NCBI GenBank assembly: GCA_900169235.1
Contig: FWCC01000049.1
Span: 30,240 to 94,239 of the forward strand
Reading direction: 5' to 3'
DNA from: Zarea fungicola
Taxonomy: Eukaryota > Ascomycota > Sordariomycetes > Hypocreales > Cordycipitaceae
DNA: 64,000 nucleotides
Both the position numbers and the translations under genes were made by a program. Below, one piece after another: positions 11,233 to 22,223 of the stretch; positions within the stretch are counted from its first letter, which is position 1; each line of letters begins with the position of its first letter. The notes under the pieces were generated by a model. It searched no databases. It saw only the letters and a program-made list of their open reading frames with translations, and had not been told where the DNA came from.

Positions 11233-11838
11233 TCACCAACGAGAAATCAATCTCGACAAGGAAAATCCTCTCATCGACTGTCCTTCCACATCCTCCAGAG
11301 ACTGCCAGGACTGTTTGCGCGACCACCGCCGCTGACGATTCACTGGCGGTGCATCTGCATTGGGAGACCAAGGGACGTCTCCCCGGCTGGCAGCCCATCC
11401 CGCAACAGTGCTATTCTTCATGTAGTTGATGTTATTCGGCGACATGCCCGCATTCACGTCGTGGTGAGGGGAGGCAGTAGTCGTACAGTTGTTGGCATCG
11501 CCAATGTCGCAGAGTCGCTGGAGTCTGCGAGCCCGTGTCTCCGTGAGGGGACTTGGTGACGGGGTTTCCATACTGCCACTGCTGCTGTTGCTCGTTGTGG
11601 AGGAGACGGATGTGTGGCGCGTGTCGATGCCGCCGCCCAGGGACGACGTGGGCGAGGTATTGCTGCTGCCATCACCCCAATTGACCATGCTGTTGCCACT
11701 ATGGGCGGAGGATAAACTGCTGCAGGAAGTTGTCAAGAGGATTGGTGGTGGTGCAGCTGCAGCAGATGGGAGGTCCGTGGTGTGAAGCTGCGCAAGCCAC
11801 CGTTTTGTCTGAGCGAGATCCAGATCTGTCGGTGCCAT
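11233..11838 (-). CDS. Hypothetical Ser/Thr/Asn-rich protein
   Basis: Single exon, 201 aa, ATG at 11838 (MAPTDLDLAQTKRWLAQL). I do not recognise the family. It begins with a short predicted helix, followed by a long Ser/Thr/Gly/Asn/Pro-rich region that should be disordered. The C-terminus is more conserved-looking, with RARRLQRLCDIGDAN, VAGWAASRGDVPW and a basic, aromatic tail (NRQRRWSRKQSWQSLEDVEG...FSLSRLISRW). RRWSRKQSWQSL contains basophilic-kinase-like sites (R-x-x-S), which is inference. There is no signal peptide or membrane segment. The bias is typical of fungal regulatory proteins, but no function can be assigned. Confidence 0.6.
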   Translation of the reverse strand: MAPTDLDLAQTKRWLAQLHTTDLPSAAAAPPPILLTTSCSSLSSAHSGNSMVNWGDGSSNTSPTSSLGGGIDTRHTSVSSTTSNSSSGSMETPSPSPLTETRARRLQRLCDIGDANNCTTTASPHHDVNAGMSPNNINYMKNSTVAGWAASRGDVPWSPNADAPPVNRQRRWSRKQSWQSLEDVEGQSMRGFSLSRLISRW

Positions 11839-12494
11839 GTTTTCTATATATGTCTTTCTATTTATTTCTGCTCTGCTCGCGAGGATGCTTTCAAAAAAAT
11901 GAGCAAAGTAGAACCTGGCGGAGCGAAAAGACGAAGTAGAAGCAGTAACGTGATGATGCTCGACACCGCCCTTGATTGAATAGTATACTGGAGTGGGTGA
12001 GAAGGAGGTGAACATGGGCGGAATGCAACAGACTGGGAATGGAAACAAGGGGCTTTAGTATACCAAGCACCTTCCCCGGGTTTTCGGAGGACACGATAAG
12101 CTTTGCCCACTGTTGGCCCCTTCCCCTCGTTTCGACGGGAAAGTGTCGTGTTAGGAAATTTTAAGGTTCGAGCCTGTGTGTTGGTCTAGCCCAAGTACAC
12201 TTGATGAACTGCTTCGGCAACTCTCTTTTTGGAGAGAAACCGCACTTGGTGCTAACCAATTTGTGAGGGCATATGCCGAGAGGGGTAGAAAAGGTTTCAG
12301 GCCTACTTTGGAATAGCCACAGCCCTCGAGCAGAAGAAGAATGAGTATCTGAACAAATTACGATAGATTAGGCGATGGGCTACGGAAAGGATTCTGACAA
12401 AGTACTGATGATTGTATATTCATTCTACCCAGAAAATCTATTTTTTATGCAGTTTTATAATACTTTTTATTTTTATTCATACGGCGTCCCCTTG
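11839..12494. other. Intergenic between the 201-aa protein gene and GDE1
   Basis: Promoter side of the 201-aa gene and 3' flank of GDE1. A ggttcgagcc string near 12165 resembles a Pol III B box, but no tRNA can be folded around it. Confidence 0.5.
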
Positions 12495-15400
12495 TCATGA
12501 CGTTTCGACCGCGACCGCCGATTCTCCAGCCGTAAGGCCCTTTCGGATAGCCAAAACGCTGTCGACAATGACTGCATCGATACCCTGTTTGACTTGGCGC
12601 TAATTCAGAAGAAGTTAGTTGAGCGGTAATTATTCAAGAGGGAATGATCCCGAAAAGCGCGACGAAGAAGACACGAACCTGGACCATGATGGAGTCATTA
12701 TTTAGAGAACCGTAGCTTACACACACCAATCCATTTTCCTTCACTACCCTGACGAGGCGGGGACTGTTGATGAGCGGTTCCGCCGCGGATACAATGCCCA
12801 GCAAATTCCAATGGCTCGCAAACCGAATAGCTTCTTGCAGCGACGACGCGCGAATGTCGGAGACGGGGCTGCACCCTGCGTCTGTGAGAAACAGGATTGG
12901 GATTGAGGGCTGCTTGTAGCTAAGACCCAGGCAAATGTCCGGGTTAAACGAGCTAAAGATTATATGTCGCTCCCCAGCCAGGTCATACACCTTGGACAGC
13001 ACCGTGTCGCAAAACGAGTTTAGCTCGACAGCGTACGTGTCCATGTCGTGCTCCTCCGTCTCGTGAAGCATCGGATACTTCATCTCAATGTTGAAGCCAA
13101 TATGTACAGGGAGCTTGCGGAACAGGTCCTCAAGCGTGGCAAACGGTGCTTGGATGAAGTTGCCACGCGAGTTAGCTTTGAAGCCTTTTTCTTTAAAGTC
13201 GCGCGTGTGCTTCATGCGCTCCTCCATCTCGCCATAGCCGGCGCCGGTGCCGGCGAATCCCATGGAGTGAGAGCGTTTCGGCGTAAAGGTGCTATTACTA
13301 CGCGCGCGCGTCCCAGATGTCGACGCCTCGGCCTGTTTGACACGCTCTTCGGCTCGCCGCGTATCGGGGTTTATGTGTAGAAATTGTTCCAGCGTGAGCG
13401 TGTGGACAGGAGCGTCGATGCCAGTCTCGCTGACGAGGAAATCGTGGTAGATGACAGGGACATGGTCCTTGGTTAGCTGCACGTCGAATTCAACATACTG
13501 CGCACCCAGATTGGCCGCGGCAATAAAGGAAGGAATCGTGTTCTCGCCGAGTTGTAGAGACCTGTTGGAGCTGGCATTCTTGCCGAGACCACGATGGCCG
13601 ATGAGCATAGTTGACTCCATCTTCTTCCAGTACGTCTGACGCGAAGTAATCTCCATGTTGGGGTGGTGGAACGGCGTAATGACGTGAAAGTTAAAGTTGA
13701 CGGTTCCAATAACGTCAAAGTTACTCGACATGATGGGCACGCATACATCACCCTGAAGGTTCATGCGGCCGGAGCCCATGGTAGGTTTGACAGAGGACAA
13801 AAGCGCCACGGCTCGGCCAACCTTTGCCTTTTGGTTGCCAGAGTACGTGGGCACAATGTCAAACATGAGCTTGACTTTTTCAGCATCTGCAGTAGTAAAG
13901 ACAACAGGTTCAGTGGCGATGCCATCATGTACCGGCAAGTCGATAATCGTAGGCTCGCCGACCGCCCCAGAAGCAGACACCACGACAGATAACGCAGTAT
14001 CGAGTTGCGTGTTATGCGCCTCGGTGAGCGGAATACTGTCCAGGTTTACTGCTTCCGTCAATTTCCGCAAGTCCTTGGAGCCGAGGCTGACCAGGACCAA
14101 GCTCTCATTGCGGAGATAGCGATGGCCAAAGGTCTTCACCGACTCAATGGGGCGGGCATGTCCGTTTGCGCCTGGTCCATTGGAGCGTCTGCCATCAATA
14201 GATGATGCCTCAGGCGGACTTGCAGATAGGCCGGGTTCTGTAGGTTTGGGTGACTCCTCAATCTCCTCCGTATAAGAGTCGAGGAGTCGCGCAATGTCCA
14301 TATGACCGCGGAGCGCAGCATGTTCCTTGGCTGTCCAGCCTGAAGCGTCAGGCTTGGAGAGCAGCGCACCGGCCTCGATTAGCAGCTGAACAACGGCGAG
14401 GGAGCCATCAACTGCAGCAACATGTAGCGGTGCCCAAGAGTAGGAGTTCTCAGCAAGTTCCATGTCGACTTTTTGGGAGTCGGTGCCGCGGAGAATGACC
14501 TCGGCGCACTCGCGGTGATTGAAACGAGCGGCAACGTGCAGCGCCGTCTCACCAGTTTCGTCGCGCCAGTTAATATCGACGCCGGCGTCGAGCAGCATCT
14601 GAACGATGACCCAGTAATTGGCCTTGGTAGCGAGTGCCAACACGGCGCCAGACTGGCTAACTGCTTTTCGGAGTTGGGATTTATCGTCACTGCAGCCCTG
14701 CCAGTTTTCGCCTTGTAAAAGAGCCTTGGTAGTGAGCGGGTGACCGCCAATGACACTCAGATGAAGAGGCGCATATCCTTCACTGTCTTGCCATTCTGGC
14801 GCATCGATTCCATCCTTGACATCAAACTGGTTCCATTCTTGCATGTGGGCCATGATGATCTGGCAGAGTACGACAAAGCCAGCCTGGGCAGAGTAGTGGA
14901 GAGGCATGCGGCCAAATGAGTCACGAGAACGTAATGAAATGCGTTGCTCTGGCTTGAGGTTGTCGAGTAGGAATAAGAGGAGCTGAACAGCTTCATCGTC
15001 CTTGCTGAGCAGCTGGGATTCCTTTGTGTTGATGGCTTTGATGGGGACCGCGGCAGAAACGGCGGGTTGCAGGTGTCTGCTGGAGAACTGCGAACCAGCA
15101 GGAACTGGCCGGTTTGTGTCGTCGACGCCGCCGGCAGATTTAGTGCGTCCAATATGGATAATTAGGCGGTGGATGCAGTTGCGGCCGTTGATATCATCCG
15201 GCTCATCGAGATGCTTGATGAGGCCGAGGAGCACTAGGATACACTTCTTTGCGCGGGCTGAGATGGATCGCTGGAGTAGGTTAAGCATCAGCGTTTGCGC
15301 TGCGGGCTCAGATGGAGTGAACGTCTTGTGAAGGGCGTCATTCAAGCCCTGGTCGTCGTCGGCACGCACTGCCTGTTCGAGGATGTCGAGCTGAGCCTGT

Positions 15401-16207
15401 GGCAGGTTTAGCATAGCCTTGGTAGAGGCGCGGCCAAAGGAGCGGGTTGAGCGATCCGACTTGGAATCATCTATATTCTGGGCATCACCGAGGGCTGAGA
15501 GCCAGCGGTTAATCTCAACAAGCAGGCGGGAGGTACCGCCATCCTTCGCAAAAGGCTTGGTGTCGACCTTGGTGGAGATGTAGCTGCGCTGGGCGGCAAT
15601 GCCAGGCACCTTTTTGTCGAGCTTCTTGGTAATCTTGACGAAGCCGCGACGATTAATCTCACCGAACCACTGAAGATTGCGCAAGAGAGTGCGGAGCTCG
15701 AGAAGGGCGCCCATGACCTCCTCCACCTCATCCTCGTCAAGGGTGGCGACGACATCCGGGATACGGCCGTAGCGATCCTGGAGAAGGCTGACGCGGCGAC
15801 AGGCCTCGGCGTATTTCTTGTTGTAAAAGGAATCGACATCTTCGAGATTTCGGTCAAGTGCGAAGAAGAGCTCTGCAGGAAGAGAAAATCGGGTTAGGGT
15901 AGAGGGGATGATGGGAGAATCTCCCCTCCGAGGGCCAAGGACAAAGTAAAAAGGCATCAAGGACGAGGCCGCCCACCTGCAGGATCCACCACGATTCCAT
16001 TCTTTGCCTTTTCGGAAGCAGCCTTGACGAGTTTCTTAAGACCTTTGTAGTTGATGTATGAGGCCGCCCATTCTGGGACCTGGTTGCGCGGGAGGCTTTT
16101 TGGTCGTGTTAGCGGTGTGACGATCCTCGACAGCATTTGCCGGAGATGGTTCGGGGTTGAGTGTAGAGCAGGCGATGGCTGCAGACTTACTTGCGTCCAA
16201 ACTTCAT
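12495..16207 (-). CDS. GDE1: Glycerophosphocholine phosphodiesterase Gde1 (SPX-ankyrin-GDPD)
   Basis: Hydrolyses glycerophosphodiesters such as glycerophosphocholine to glycerol-3-phosphate plus the alcohol; the yeast enzyme is cytosolic and linked to phosphate and choline supply. Four exons: 16191-16207, 15977-16095, 12679-15872 and 12495-12599, giving 1144 aa. The tiny first exon encodes MKFGR and joins to NLPRNQVPEWAASYINYKGL, the start of an SPX domain (about 1-165), which in the family senses inositol polyphosphates. Ankyrin repeats follow (about 350-580). The GDPD domain (about 800-1125) keeps its catalytic residues: IGHRGLGKN, GENT, VEFDVQL (E and D metal ligands), VIYHD, and a later FNIEMKYP glutamate. 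The intact active site and the VPEW N-terminus fit Gde1 better than the related regulator Pho81/NUC-2. The last exon encodes the end of the barrel (QGIDAVIVDSVL). Intron 3 ends in TTAG. Confidence 0.9.
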
Positions 16208-18174
16208 CTTGGCAGCGGCGACACTATACGCGGTCCAATTGAAACTGCGTCATTCGTCGCAAGCAAGATGGGCGTCGATGGTTGGCGGGGAGGGATCTGG
16301 CCTGGTTTCCAGCGACTCCGTACGAAGCAACTTTGGCAAGAAGCCCGGAGATGTCGCAGATATACGCCGGATAAGCTGGAGGTCTTGCTGTCTGGTGTTT
16401 GTATGTAATGATGATGTCGGAAGTCTCGAGCAAAGAAATCAAAAACAGAAAATAAGAATGTGCGCCGCTCAAGGCGGTTCCTTCGCGCGTGACCACGAAA
16501 ATGGGAATGTAGCTGGACGGAGATCGGATAGCGCACCGGTGAAGAAGCACAGGCAAGTTGGTGAGCGTTGCGGGGCGCAGGGGTCCTGTGTGTCACCTGC
16601 CCTACCCGCGTTAAGATGAAGAGAAAAGAATTAGGCGCTCATGTAAAGATTCATATATTTACAGAGAAGAAGCAGATTGGGTACTGTAGCAAGGGGGAAA
16701 AAATTGCTTATGGAAAATAAAAATTAATAAAAATCACACTGTAAAGTACCAAACGTCGCAGGATCCTAGAGCTGCAAGCTGAGTCTGGGACAAGTTCCAG
16801 CCTCTCTGGTAAGGACAGGCTAACTTCACCACACCAGTGCACTGTCGAGGTGCAGTAGTGGCGGTGGGGCACCTGCGTGGTTCGTCTCTGTTGGTGGAGC
16901 GAGTCCAGGGACGGTGCGTCAGACGGGTTCTGGGGACAAGGAAGCAGCACCTGAACGAAGCACTGAGTAGTCCGGACCTACTCCGTACAAAATATGCTCT
17001 TAATACCAAACAACAGACAGTAAAGGTATGTTGACCCGCCAAGTAAGCTGAGACAATGCCAGACTACAATGGGATTTAAAAAAAAAAAAAAAAAAATTTA
17101 AAAAAAAATTTAAAAAAATTATTAAGAATGGCGGAAAAGAATGGATACAAACAGGATAAAACTCTCCAGGAAAAATCAGCAGAAAAATATTCATCGATTG
17201 GCTTGGGATCGCGGTCTCCAACGGGCGGTTAAACAAAAGCTTCCAGAAAAAAAACCACAAGTTTCCAACTTTTTTGCACGCCAAGTCTGTCGCTCCACAA
17301 CTTCAACTCCACCCTGGGGCTTTTCATTGCAAAGAACTTGTCAACTTACGGAGTGCGAAGCACGGAGTATTGCAATGCATGCATGTAATAGATGGAGGCT
17401 GCCCCACGTAAGTCTGGAACACCTCACAAGCCAGGAAGCAAAGAATTAAAAAAGAATTTGCTAAAATTAAAAAAAAAAAAAAAAAAAAAATTGGCTTGCC
17501 AAGAAAGAGGCCAGGTCAAGTGATGAAGGGCAGCTGCAGTGACCAGAGCAATTGATCATCTAGCAAGTCGCCTAGTCCAGGGGCTCAGGATTCAATGATG
17601 AGATGATCCCCTCACGGATGGATGGCCAAGTAAATGCAGCTCGGAAAACTGGACCGAGCAAACAGTGCGTCATGTACGGAGTAATCCATATTTCTTTGTC
17701 TCCTTGTAATAATGACTTGCTTGCTGCACAGCCTTCCGTTCTGTCCCGTTTGTTTTCTTTTGGTTTTCCGCTTATTAGAGGATTGTCAAGCCTCAAACTA
17801 CCATAGCCCTCCATCAGCCACCGTGCCTTGCTAGCCGTTTCTGAAGGGTTGATCTACGTCATTCGTGTCGCTCACTTTGAGATGGTGGATGCATGGCTTG
17901 ACGCCTCACCAACCAATTGTCTTTAAGACATGCTCCCATTATCTCCAGTAGCTGATCCCACCTCATGCATACTGAATGCCTCCTTCAGCAACAACTATAC
18001 ACAGATTTTAGTAAATTAATGCTACATTGTTATAAGATACACGTCCATCTAGCGTTTTATGTACACGCCTTTTTGCTGTGCCAACAGCAACCAAAGAAAA
18101 AAGGAAACAAAATATACTCGCTCCGTATAGTATGATACACTTCAACTACCACGTCCCATCGCACTGCTGTACAT
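16208..18174. other. Intergenic, about 2 kb, no gene recognised
   Basis: Promoter region of GDE1 and 3' flank of the PPR gene. It holds long A tracts near 17079-17098 and 17468-17491, the first followed by A/T palindromes of the ttaaaa type. Overlapping frames at 16191-16619 are antisense to GDE1 exon 1 or promoter sequence and look spurious. Confidence 0.5.
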
Positions 18175-20187
18175 CTACAACGAGCTGAACCCAAGACTCT
18201 GTCCCATCAGTTGCGGCCGCGAAGCCATTTGCCTGCTCCAGTGCATGGTTAGGCCGCGCTCCAGACGCTCGACCTGGGCCACTGCAATCCGTGGACCATC
18301 CGGCACAAGCGGCCTCTCAATGATTTCCACTGGCTTTGTCTTCTTCTCTTCCACCTGCTTCGGCTGATTCGACGTATGCATCAACTGGGTAAACTCTTCC
18401 GTCAGCCTCTCTGACTGCTCCAATGCTGATTTGCCAATGTGCAGAGCACAGCTCTCGCGGAATTCTTGATCATGATCGGCGTTGAGCAGCTTGCTTTCAA
18501 TCGAGGCAGTTGTCTTTCGCACCTTGACATACTCTTTCCAGATGCTTTCCAGTTGCAACATCCTGCTCTTGTGTGGTTCATGTCCATGCGCCATCTCGCT
18601 TGGCTCCAGCAGCATGCTCATGCCATCTAGGCCTTCTAAAAAGCTTGATAGCTGCTCTTCAGATACTTGTAGCCGCACCACAGCTGCGGAAACTCCCTGT
18701 CCTCTGGTACTAACTCCGCACAGGTCAAGCAGCACTTGCACGCGGTTGATCAGATACAGGCTGTCGTCGCCACCGTCAACGATGACTTGTCGCCATTGTT
18801 GTCCAAACTTGCTCATGCCACGCACCAATTGCATGCCTGCCGACCAGTCCAAGGCAGAAATGCACTCATCCAGTAATTGCCGGACCACTTTGCTTCCCAA
18901 AATGACGCCCGATTTCAGACAGCCAGCAAAGAGCACTGCTGCTTGCTCAAACAGTTTAAAGCGCAGCAGGCCACGCATCATCTCTTCAACTAGTGCTCGA
19001 TTGAGAGGCATATGCTCCATAATATATTCTCCCGAGTGCGTCGTTGATCCTCGGTTCTTGGTCGCCCATCGCTGCTCAAAGGTCCGCTGTAAGCTGTCCT
19101 GGTGTCGTCGTCGTATCTTGGCTCCAACCTTGTCATCAAGACCTGTAATGCGTGCCACATTGAGAAGAAACTGCCCGGGCCTATTCATGAGTTTATTGTG
19201 GTTCAAGATCGCCACAAAAGTTGACTGCGTGGGTCGAATGTAGCGGCCGTAGAAGAATGAGTAGATGACTGCTTCCGACAAGTCAAAATATCCACACTTG
19301 TCGAATCCCGCAATCAATGTGTTGTATGTGTGTATATCTGGTACATGCGGTGATACCATCATGTTGTAACATAGCCGGCCAATTTTTTCTTTGGGTGGAA
19401 GCCTTGACTCCAGAACCTGCCGTAGGCTCTCGTTTAACGTGTTGGTTCTCTCTTTCGCGGCCTCGGGATTTGTCGATCGGAATGTGTAGCCGGTATGATT
19501 GCTCTTTAGCAAATTCCTAGCTTCAAAGAAGCTAGGGCTCGGTTTCCTGCTTCGGTCCATGCGGCCAGCTTCGGCTAGAAGCTCGTTAATCAAGCTGAGG
19601 AATCGGGTGGTTTCGTGTCGTAGCTGTGTTTCTGTTCGTGCTCCCGGAGAGACCTGTGATGCACTTTCGTCCAATATTGCCTGCTCCAAAGCCACATAAT
19701 CTATTTGCCGCCCTTTTCGTAGAATTCCATCTGATGGACAGTCGTAGTAGTCTTGACGAAGGCTCTCGATAACGCTGGATGACGAGACAGTCGCAGGAAA
19801 TCGGATGTTCTTTCTATAGGGACGCTCATTGTAGACCTGCTTCATGGCTTTCCACAAGATATCCATCTGTTTGGCGCTGAGGCCGTCAGTGTTGCTGCTG
19901 GGAGACGAGCGGAGTGATTTGCCTTGCTCCTTCAAATCAGCGAGCTCCTTTCTTGCGTCATCCAATTGTCGATCCAGTTCCCTTCTCTGCTCGTCCTTTC
20001 TCATTGAATCGATAATGGCGGCTGATGCAAACATGGAGCTGTAGCATGCTGTGAATATTTCGGCAAAGGTCACCTTGCGACGACCAACTGCAGTCGTAGT
20101 TCGCTTTCCCAAGGCACTCACCGCCGTACTGCACATACGGCAGCCACAGCGGTGAGCCTGGTTGGCTTTATTCCACAGAGACTGCAT
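18175..20187 (-). CDS. Pentatricopeptide-repeat protein, probably mitochondrial
   Basis: The main exon encodes about 670 aa from ATG 20187 (MQSLWNKANQAHRCGC). A PPR-like helical pair is visible in HVPDIHTYNTLIAGFDKCGYFDLSEAVIYSF, and further helical repeats follow (RALVEEMMRGLLRFKLFEQAAVLFAGCLKSG). A coiled coil lies near residues 65-90 (DEQRRELDRQLDDARKEL). PPR proteins bind organellar RNA. The open frame continues upstream of 20187 without an ATG to a TAA at 20308-20310. This extension encodes a basic, hydroxylated, targeting-like stretch (FRSFPRCIKPRAQKKVTRD). The true start is therefore probably in a small upstream exon that I could not place, and the given start is the minimal one. The specific RNA target and subfamily are unknown. 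Confidence 0.7.
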   Translation of the reverse strand: MQSLWNKANQAHRCGCRMCSTAVSALGKRTTTAVGRRKVTFAEIFTACYSSMFASAAIIDSMRKDEQRRELDRQLDDARKELADLKEQGKSLRSSPSSNTDGLSAKQMDILWKAMKQVYNERPYRKNIRFPATVSSSSVIESLRQDYYDCPSDGILRKGRQIDYVALEQAILDESASQVSPGARTETQLRHETTRFLSLINELLAEAGRMDRSRKPSPSFFEARNLLKSNHTGYTFRSTNPEAAKERTNTLNESLRQVLESRLPPKEKIGRLCYNMMVSPHVPDIHTYNTLIAGFDKCGYFDLSEAVIYSFFYGRYIRPTQSTFVAILNHNKLMNRPGQFLLNVARITGLDDKVGAKIRRRHQDSLQRTFEQRWATKNRGSTTHSGEYIMEHMPLNRALVEEMMRGLLRFKLFEQAAVLFAGCLKSGVILGSKVVRQLLDECISALDWSAGMQLVRGMSKFGQQWRQVIVDGGDDSLYLINRVQVLLDLCGVSTRGQGVSAAVVRLQVSEEQLSSFLEGLDGMSMLLEPSEMAHGHEPHKSRMLQLESIWKEYVKVRKTTASIESKLLNADHDQEFRESCALHIGKSALEQSERLTEEFTQLMHTSNQPKQVEEKKTKPVEIIERPLVPDGPRIAVAQVERLERGLTMHWSRQMASRPQLMGQSLGFSSL

Positions 20188-20313
20188 TGCAGCCGCATTA
20201 GACGGCGAATTGGCTGCAAAGAGACGCTGCAAGTCCCTGGTTACTTTTTTCTGAGCTCGAGGTTTGATGCACCGAGGAAAGCTTCGAAATGGCGCGAGTT
20301 CATCGAGTTAACA

Positions 20314-20321
20314 TCACGTGA
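20314..20321. promoter_or_regulatory. Palindromic E-box TCACGTGA in a divergent promoter
   Basis: A perfect 8-bp palindrome, the type bound by bHLH factors (Cbf1/Pho4/SREBP-like). It sits in the roughly 150-280 bp between the divergent PPR and CZIB genes. Function is inferred from motif and position only. Confidence 0.4.
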
Positions 20322-20466
20322 TAAAAAGGTACAAGGTACTTCATCTAACCCCACCACTGCTGAAGCTGCGGAACTGGAGCCATCAAACAGATCTATCTCA
20401 TGCAAAGAAAAATCTCTAAAATAAAATATCTTGACTTTATCTTTGGTTCCTCGGTAATCTCTTAAA

Positions 20467-21168
20467 ATGTTTACCCTTCTACTCAAAGCTGAGCTTTCGG
20501 GGTAGGTTGCCTGGTTGATCGTCTGTGTGGCATTATTACTTACACACGAAGTGTCACGAACTTGCGTCCTCAAGACAGCGAGGAAAATCCGTTTTGGTAC
20601 ATGTTCAAGGTTCAGTGCACCTCGTGCCGCGAAACTCATAACAATTTTGTCGGCGTTAACCGATTTGTGAGTCAAAACCGGCCCATGACACTTCCAAAGC
20701 TAATAAGTAGATAGGAAATGAATGAGATGAGTGGCAGCCGTGGCGAGGCGAACTTTGTCTGGAGATGCAAGAACTGCAAGGTAGGATGCTCTCGATACAA
20801 ATTTATCTGCATTTGCTTATTGAAAATTAGAGAGAGTCGACTGCAACCATCAAGACGGCGGCAATTCCATATCAGCAAGGTGAACCAGCCAAAGCACAAC
20901 ACGTTATTGAGTTTGACTGCCGAGGTCTGGAGTTTACCGAGTTCAAGGCAGAGGTAAAAGATTATTTCCTATTTCAGCTTCTTTTACGTCCGCCTTGATG
21001 GCCAAATGACTGACGCTTTTATAGGGCGAGTGGTTGGCTGACGGCATCGATTCTGGCAGCAAATTCAGTGGCATCGAGCTCCTAGATGGTGAATGGTATG
21101 ACTATGATGAAAAAGCAGGCGAGGAGGTTAGCATCAAGGATATCACTTGGGAGATTCGCCGGGCATAG
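20467..21168 (+). CDS. CXXC zinc-binding protein (CZIB/C1orf123, DUF866)
   Basis: Five exons: 20467-20501, 20552-20666, 20715-20780, 20831-20953 and 21025-21168. All junctions keep frame and give 160 aa, the usual length of the eukaryotic CZIB/UPF0587 family. The start MFTLLLKAELSGVTNL matches the family's N-terminal strand. Two CXXC pairs, C34-T-S-C37 (VQCTSCRE) and C68-K-N-C71 (WRCKNCK), form the zinc site. The C-terminal half has EFDCRGLEFTEF and ends in DGEWYDYDEKAGEEVSIKDITWEIRRA, also typical. The biochemical role of the family is not settled; it is a small soluble zinc protein. The upstream divergent promoter is shared with the PPR gene. Confidence 0.9.
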
Positions 21169-21357
21169 AACCGCAGAAAATTTAGCATTGTAGAGGAGTT
21201 TGGCTATATGCCGTGCAGCGCCGTCGTCGAATTGAGAGCTATTGCTATACACACCCCACAGTGACTGCAGCCACCCCCAAATTTTGACAGCTTGAAAACT
21301 TGAGCTACGGCACTGTCCGTCCATCTCCCATCTCCCATCTCGCTGACAGACTTCGAC

Positions 21358-21900
21358 ATGGCGGCAACACAACCTTTACTGGCCTTGAATTTTCTGGCGG
21401 ATGCGGCACATCTCTTACGAGAGGTTGCACCAGAGACTTCTGCGTATTTGATGAGCGAATGTAGCGAGCATCTTTCGCGGCAAGGTTCATCCGCTTCTGA
21501 CATTTATCGACAGCATGTCTGCACAGCTTGTGGACATATTATGATACCTGGAAATCGGACTACGATGAAACTAGAAATCCAGAGAGTATCTCGCAAGAAG
21601 CAAAAATCTGTTGCGAAAGCCGCTGCCAACCCAGCGGCAGGTCCTTGCAAAACTCTAACCTGTGGTCACTGCAACAGCGTTACGAGAGTACTGCTCCCTG
21701 CTCCAGCGAAACCTGCACGGTCAAGGGCATCGAAGAGCATTTCTTCTTCGCTTTCCAAAGACACAGTTGAAAAGCCAAAGCCTACTACAAATGCCAGCAG
21801 CAAGAAACGGGCAAAGAACCGGAAGGCTGGCCTTCAGGCACTCCTATCTTCACAGCAAAAGCCCTCCAGCGGACTCAGTTTGGCCAATTTCATGAAGTGA
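21358..21900 (+). CDS. RNase P/MRP Rpr2/Rpp21/Snm1-type subunit
   Basis: Single exon, 180 aa, ATG at 21358 (MAATQPLLALNFL). The N-terminal helix is followed by a zinc ribbon of C55-x2-C58 (HVCTACGHIMIPG) and C102-x2-C105 (CKTLTCGHC). This spacing and the ACG...IPG turn are the signature of the Rpr2/Rpp21/SNM1 domain, a protein subunit of RNase P (tRNA 5' maturation) or RNase MRP (pre-rRNA cleavage). The lysine-rich C-terminal tail (KKRAKNRKAGLQALL) suits RNA binding and nuclear entry. RNase P versus MRP cannot be decided here. It begins about 190 bp after the CZIB stop on the same strand. Confidence 0.75.
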   Translation: MAATQPLLALNFLADAAHLLREVAPETSAYLMSECSEHLSRQGSSASDIYRQHVCTACGHIMIPGNRTTMKLEIQRVSRKKQKSVAKAAANPAAGPCKTLTCGHCNSVTRVLLPAPAKPARSRASKSISSSLSKDTVEKPKPTTNASSKKRAKNRKAGLQALLSSQQKPSSGLSLANFMK

Positions 21901-22223
21901 AGGCATCTGCAAGCTCTCACATACCAGACTATATCATCTTTGAGCCAAAAAAAAAAAAAAAAATTAATACTGCGGAAAGCCCCAAATCCAAAACCAGCGC
22001 CTCAACTTCATTCTACTTGTAGCGCTTCCGGTACTAGAAGCCCGAATCTTCTAGGCGCAACCAGCCTAAAAAATCTGGGGTCCAGTGGTGCCATGACATA
22101 ACACGCCGAGATTGTGCCCCTCCAAAAAAATTCAGTGCCCCTCCATCGCCTTCTACCAAGTGCGATGTCAGGATTTCGCCTCTGCTACACATTTTCACAG
22201 TACCGCATACGACGACAAAGAAA

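Noticed and set aside
12161..12174. B-box-like ggttcgagcc suggesting a tRNA
   Set aside because: No A box, acceptor stem or anticodon arm can be formed around it.
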